From an uncultured Bacteroidota bacterium (GTDB lineage: Bacteria > Bacteroidota > Bacteroidia > B-17B0 > Aurantibacillaceae): a DNA stretch of 64,000 nt. Location of the stretch: NCBI GenBank assembly GCA_937873155.1, contig CALMVZ010000027.1, forward strand, positions 186,001-250,000, read 5' to 3'. The position numbers were made by a program, and so were the translations under genes. Position 1 is the stretch's first letter; each line of letters begins with the position of its first letter. Of the stretch, positions 61,505 to 64,000 are shown in pieces. The notes beneath the pieces were generated by a model. It was not told the DNA's origin. It searched no databases and saw only the letters and a program-made list of their open reading frames with translations.

Positions 61505-63139
61505 TTAAGGTTTTTCAAGTATCTCAATAGCCTTTTTTATGCTGTTATCGGTCTGGTTGATGATTGGATAATAAGCATCTTTATCATATATGTTCCGTCC
61601 TATCAGGGCTTTAATCAATTGTTTTAAATTAACCGTACTCTTCGTTCTTTCGGCATCAGGAACGGGTATCTTCTTTTGTTCAGCGCGGGTATATAATTCA
61701 TTGATCACATTATCGCCAACCACATAGTCATTTGTGAATTGTTCAGCAGAATATTTTTTCAGGATCTCAGCCCTGATCTTGTCACTATAACTGAAACCAA
61801 ATTCAGTGATCACACCATTATAGAATAATTTGTTCACAAAAGCACTGTACTTGGCTGTATCTAACGACACGAACACATCCGGCATGATACCGCCGCCTCC
61901 ATAAACGATCTTACCACCGGGTGTTACGAATTTTTTAGATTTATCAAATTTGGTACTATCAGCTGTTATCATTTCACCATCACTGTAACGGTCGATCTCT
62001 TCCTGGTAATATTCTTCCGTACCGTGCTCGTATGGTTTTTGAATACAGCGTCCTGTCGGTGTATAATATCTCGCAACAGTTAAACGCACAGCAGAACCAT
62101 CAGGTAAATCGCGCTGATCCTGTACTAAACCTTTTCCAAAACTTCTTCTGCCAATAATTGTAGCGCGGTCGTTATCCTGTGTAGCTCCGGCAACGATTTC
62201 ACTTGCACTCGCACTGCCTTCATCAATTAAAATCACTAAGGGATTATTTTCAAAACTTCCGCGGCTTGTTGCTTTGTAAACTTTTTTCGGATTAGCACGG
62301 CCTTCCGTATAAACTATCTGCAAGCCATCCATTAAAAATTCATCGGCAATGTCAACAGCAGCTTTTAAGAACCCGCCCGGATTTCCTCTGAGATCAAGAA
62401 TGAGTTTTTTCATTCCTTTTTTAGTTAAGGCATTGAAGGCACTTAAATATTCTTCATATGTTGTAGCGGCAAAACGGCTGATCTTCATATAACCAATTCC
62501 CGGCCTTACCATATAAGAAATATCAATGCTGTACAGTGGGATCTCTCCGCGGGTGATCTTGAAATCGATCGGATTTTTCACACCGCTGCGTAAGATGGTC
62601 ACTAAAACTTCAGAGCCTTCCGCACCACGTAATCTTTCAAACACTTCTTTGTTGCTGATCTTAATACCTGCAATTGGTTTTCCTTCTACTTTAATAATTT
62701 TATCTCCGGCTTTAATTCCCAATTTATCAGATGGTCCGCCGCTTATAGGAGCAATAACACGGATAGTATCATTAATGATATTGAATTCAATGCCTATCCC
62801 TTCAAAGTTTCCCTCTAATGTTTCATTCACTTGTGCAAAATCTGCAGCAGGAATATAAGAAGAGTGGGGGTCCAAACTTTGTAACATGGAGGTCACTGTT
62901 TTCTCCACCAATTGTTTTTCATTGATGGTATCTACGTAATCCAGTTTAATATATTCTAAAAGGCTCGTGATCTTGGAATATGAATTACCGCTTTTTCCTT
63001 TTCCTCCCGCACCGGCATCAACACTGTTAAATGATAACCAATACCCGGCTGCTATCCCGATAACTAACACTACAGCGAAATAAAGCGGCATAAAAGGGTT
63101 GCTTTCAGGCTTTTCTTCGTTTTGGTTAAAGTCGGTCAT
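61505..63139 (-). CDS. C-terminal processing (S41) peptidase
   Basis: 544 residues from the ATG at 63139; the open frame extends 39 residues upstream but M-T-D-F-N-Q-N-E starts the normal cytoplasmic lead before one membrane segment (~18-37). A PDZ domain spans ~105-195 (G-I-G-I-E-F, then G-P-S-D-K-L-G-I-K-A-G-D-K-I). The S41 core has L-D-L-R-G-N-P-G-G (248-256), catalytic S311 (D-E-G-S-A-S-A-S-E-I) and K336 (G-R-R-S-F-G-K-G-L-V-Q), with the usual 25-residue gap. The C-terminal ~150 residues form a helical domain. CtpA-family proteases trim or degrade periplasmic substrates. Divergent from the lipoprotein gene at 63189. Confidence 0.93.
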   Translation of the reverse strand: MTDFNQNEEKPESNPFMPLYFAVVLVIGIAAGYWLSFNSVDAGAGGKGKSGNSYSKITSLLEYIKLDYVDTINEKQLVEKTVTSMLQSLDPHSSYIPAADFAQVNETLEGNFEGIGIEFNIINDTIRVIAPISGGPSDKLGIKAGDKIIKVEGKPIAGIKISNKEVFERLRGAEGSEVLVTILRSGVKNPIDFKITRGEIPLYSIDISYMVRPGIGYMKISRFAATTYEEYLSAFNALTKKGMKKLILDLRGNPGGFLKAAVDIADEFLMDGLQIVYTEGRANPKKVYKATSRGSFENNPLVILIDEGSASASEIVAGATQDNDRATIIGRRSFGKGLVQDQRDLPDGSAVRLTVARYYTPTGRCIQKPYEHGTEEYYQEEIDRYSDGEMITADSTKFDKSKKFVTPGGKIVYGGGGIMPDVFVSLDTAKYSAFVNKLFYNGVITEFGFSYSDKIRAEILKKYSAEQFTNDYVVGDNVINELYTRAEQKKIPVPDAERTKSTVNLKQLIKALIGRNIYDKDAYYPIINQTDNSIKKAIEILEKP

Positions 63140-63188
63140 TTTTAGTAAATTTGTATAAAGGTAATGGTTTATAGCCAAGGCTTTACTA

Positions 63189-63641
63189 ATGTTATTTATA
63201 AAAAAAATAAAAATTTTATCACTGGTATTAATCGCGGTACTGGCGGTGGCTTGCAAGAAAAAGGCTCAGAAAGTGCAGGATAATGGCGTACCCTATACCC
63301 CGATAAACATTGTTATTTATGTTGGTGATCCTTTGAATGCACCTATACAGGTTGCCGGCGGATGGAAGTATTTTAGCGGAGGGGTAAGCGGATTGATAGT
63401 GTATTGTAAAGTGGCAAATTCAGAATTTGTGGTGTTGGACAGGACTTCCACCTATTTACCGGATGATTTTAATGCGAGGGTGAAAGTCCAGCCGGATGCT
63501 TTTACGTTGAAAGATACAATAAGCGGTTCTAAATGGCAGATCATTGATGGTGCTGTGATGAGCGGACCTGCTACTGCCCCTTTACGTTTATATCCTTATA
63601 CTTACGATTCCGGAACCGGAACTTTGAGGATCACAAATTAA
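63189..63641 (+). CDS. Rieske-like lipoprotein lacking [2Fe-2S] ligands
   Basis: 150 residues with a lipoprotein signal (lipobox A-V-A-C22). The body follows the small Rieske-type lipoproteins of this phylum: P-I-N-I-V-I-Y, then V-A-G-G-W-K-Y-F-S-G-G-V-S-G-L-I-V-Y, then F-V-V-L-D-R-T-S-T-Y-L-P, then G-S-K-W-Q-I-I-D-G-A-V-M-S-G-P-A-T-A-P-L-R. In active members the D-R-x-C-x-x-x-P and C-C-G-S-K/x-F steps supply the cluster ligands; here T-S-T-Y-L-P and T-I-S-G-S-K-W have no Cys or His. It therefore should not bind a cluster. It overlaps the end of convergent gldD by four bases. Confidence 0.6.
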   Translation: MLFIKKIKILSLVLIAVLAVACKKKAQKVQDNGVPYTPINIVIYVGDPLNAPIQVAGGWKYFSGGVSGLIVYCKVANSEFVVLDRTSTYLPDDFNARVKVQPDAFTLKDTISGSKWQIIDGAVMSGPATAPLRLYPYTYDSGTGTLRITN

Positions 63642-64000
63642 TTTTTAACTTTTCCTGGAATTACCCCGTCTTTCCACTTGCAGGTTTGCACCATCCGTAT
63701 AATATCCTTCCGGATAAAATCGATCACAATTTTCAACGAATCAATATTGGTAACTGTATTAAAATACAAGGAACCACGCAGGAAATGTTTTGTACTATCA
63801 GTCAGATAAAATTGAACAGACGAAGCTGTATTCCCTGCAATATCATAAACCAATCCGTAAACTTTTGAACTGTCACGTATAACAACAGATTCTTCTAAAC
63901 CGGTTGCTTTTATCTGGTGACGGATAGCAAAATCGCGTGAATCTTCCAGGTAACGGTTCAGGCTTGTATCATTTACTTCTTTATAACTTAAATGTACTGT
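63638..64000 (-). CDS. gldD: Gliding motility lipoprotein GldD, C-terminal part
   Basis: Partial: 120 residues whose frame is open to the right edge, so the N-terminus and start lie outside. The sequence matches the GldD C-terminus from memory: V-H-L-S-Y-K-E-V-N-D, then Y-L-E-D-S-R-D-F-A-I-R-H, then K-V-Y-G-L-V-Y-D-I-A-G-N-T-A-S-S-V-Q-F-Y-L-T-D-S, then F-L-R-G-S-L-Y-F-N and I-D-F-I-R-K-D-I. GldD is required for gliding motility and the T9SS in Flavobacterium. This fits the type A and type B sorting domains found elsewhere in the window. Confidence 0.88.
   Translation of the reverse strand, partial: TVHLSYKEVNDTSLNRYLEDSRDFAIRHQIKATGLEESVVIRDSSKVYGLVYDIAGNTASSVQFYLTDSTKHFLRGSLYFNTVTNIDSLKIVIDFIRKDIIRMVQTCKWKDGVIPGKVKN

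Overview
The window comes from a member of the Bacteroidota, probably a free-living relative of the Flavobacteriales/Sphingobacteriales. Four secreted proteins carry or probably carry type IX secretion (T9SS) C-terminal sorting domains: one type B at 3068-7870, and type A at 12781-14988, 31131-32165 and 55036-55983. The C-terminal half of the gliding/T9SS lipoprotein GldD runs off the right edge. LytS/LytTR regulators, ECF sigma/anti-sigma pairs, GIN-domain adhesin-like proteins and TAnnTTTG-like -7 boxes fit the same phylum. The DNA is AT-rich, with many short intergenic hairpins and dispersed palindromes.

Left third (1-23.1 kb): mostly housekeeping genes between large secreted proteins. These are an ABC-F ATPase with a broken second P-loop, an ExoX-like exonuclease, ispH, a RelE/Phd-type toxin-antitoxin pair, xerD divergent from aroQ, a YciO-type protein, a Tat-signal PLP enzyme followed by an exported RidA, an ECF sigma/anti-sigma pair, a half-size ABC exporter, truA, rlmD and miaE.

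Middle (23.2-29.7 kb): a plastic accessory block. It starts with a broken beta-propeller gene fused in frame to a LytTR fragment. Five small or medium unknown genes follow, at least three with membrane segments, plus fragments of decayed genes. A FN3 protein and a noncoding array of 62-63 bp imperfect tandem repeats close the block.

Right half (29.7-64 kb): a SCO copper chaperone with a cysteine-less paralogue, and a four-gene LiaF-like/DUF4288/LytS/LytTR envelope-stress operon. Next come an MFS transporter, a REP-like palindrome cluster, tRNA-Pro(UGG), guaA, a LysM receptor-like protein overlapping hemF, and a SpoIIE phosphatase. A four-gene ECF/anti-sigma/GIN operon follows. The end holds a DEAD-box helicase with a structured leader, manC, an orphan PLD-like protein, a Mn-type superoxide dismutase, a CtpA-family protease, a Rieske-like lipoprotein without cluster ligands, and partial gldD.

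I see no CRISPR array, complete insertion sequence or prophage, and no recognisable complete defence system. The best candidates for undescribed biology are the exported PLP-enzyme/RidA pair, the accessory block with its tandem array, the cysteine-less SCO paralogue, and the leader hairpin of the helicase gene.
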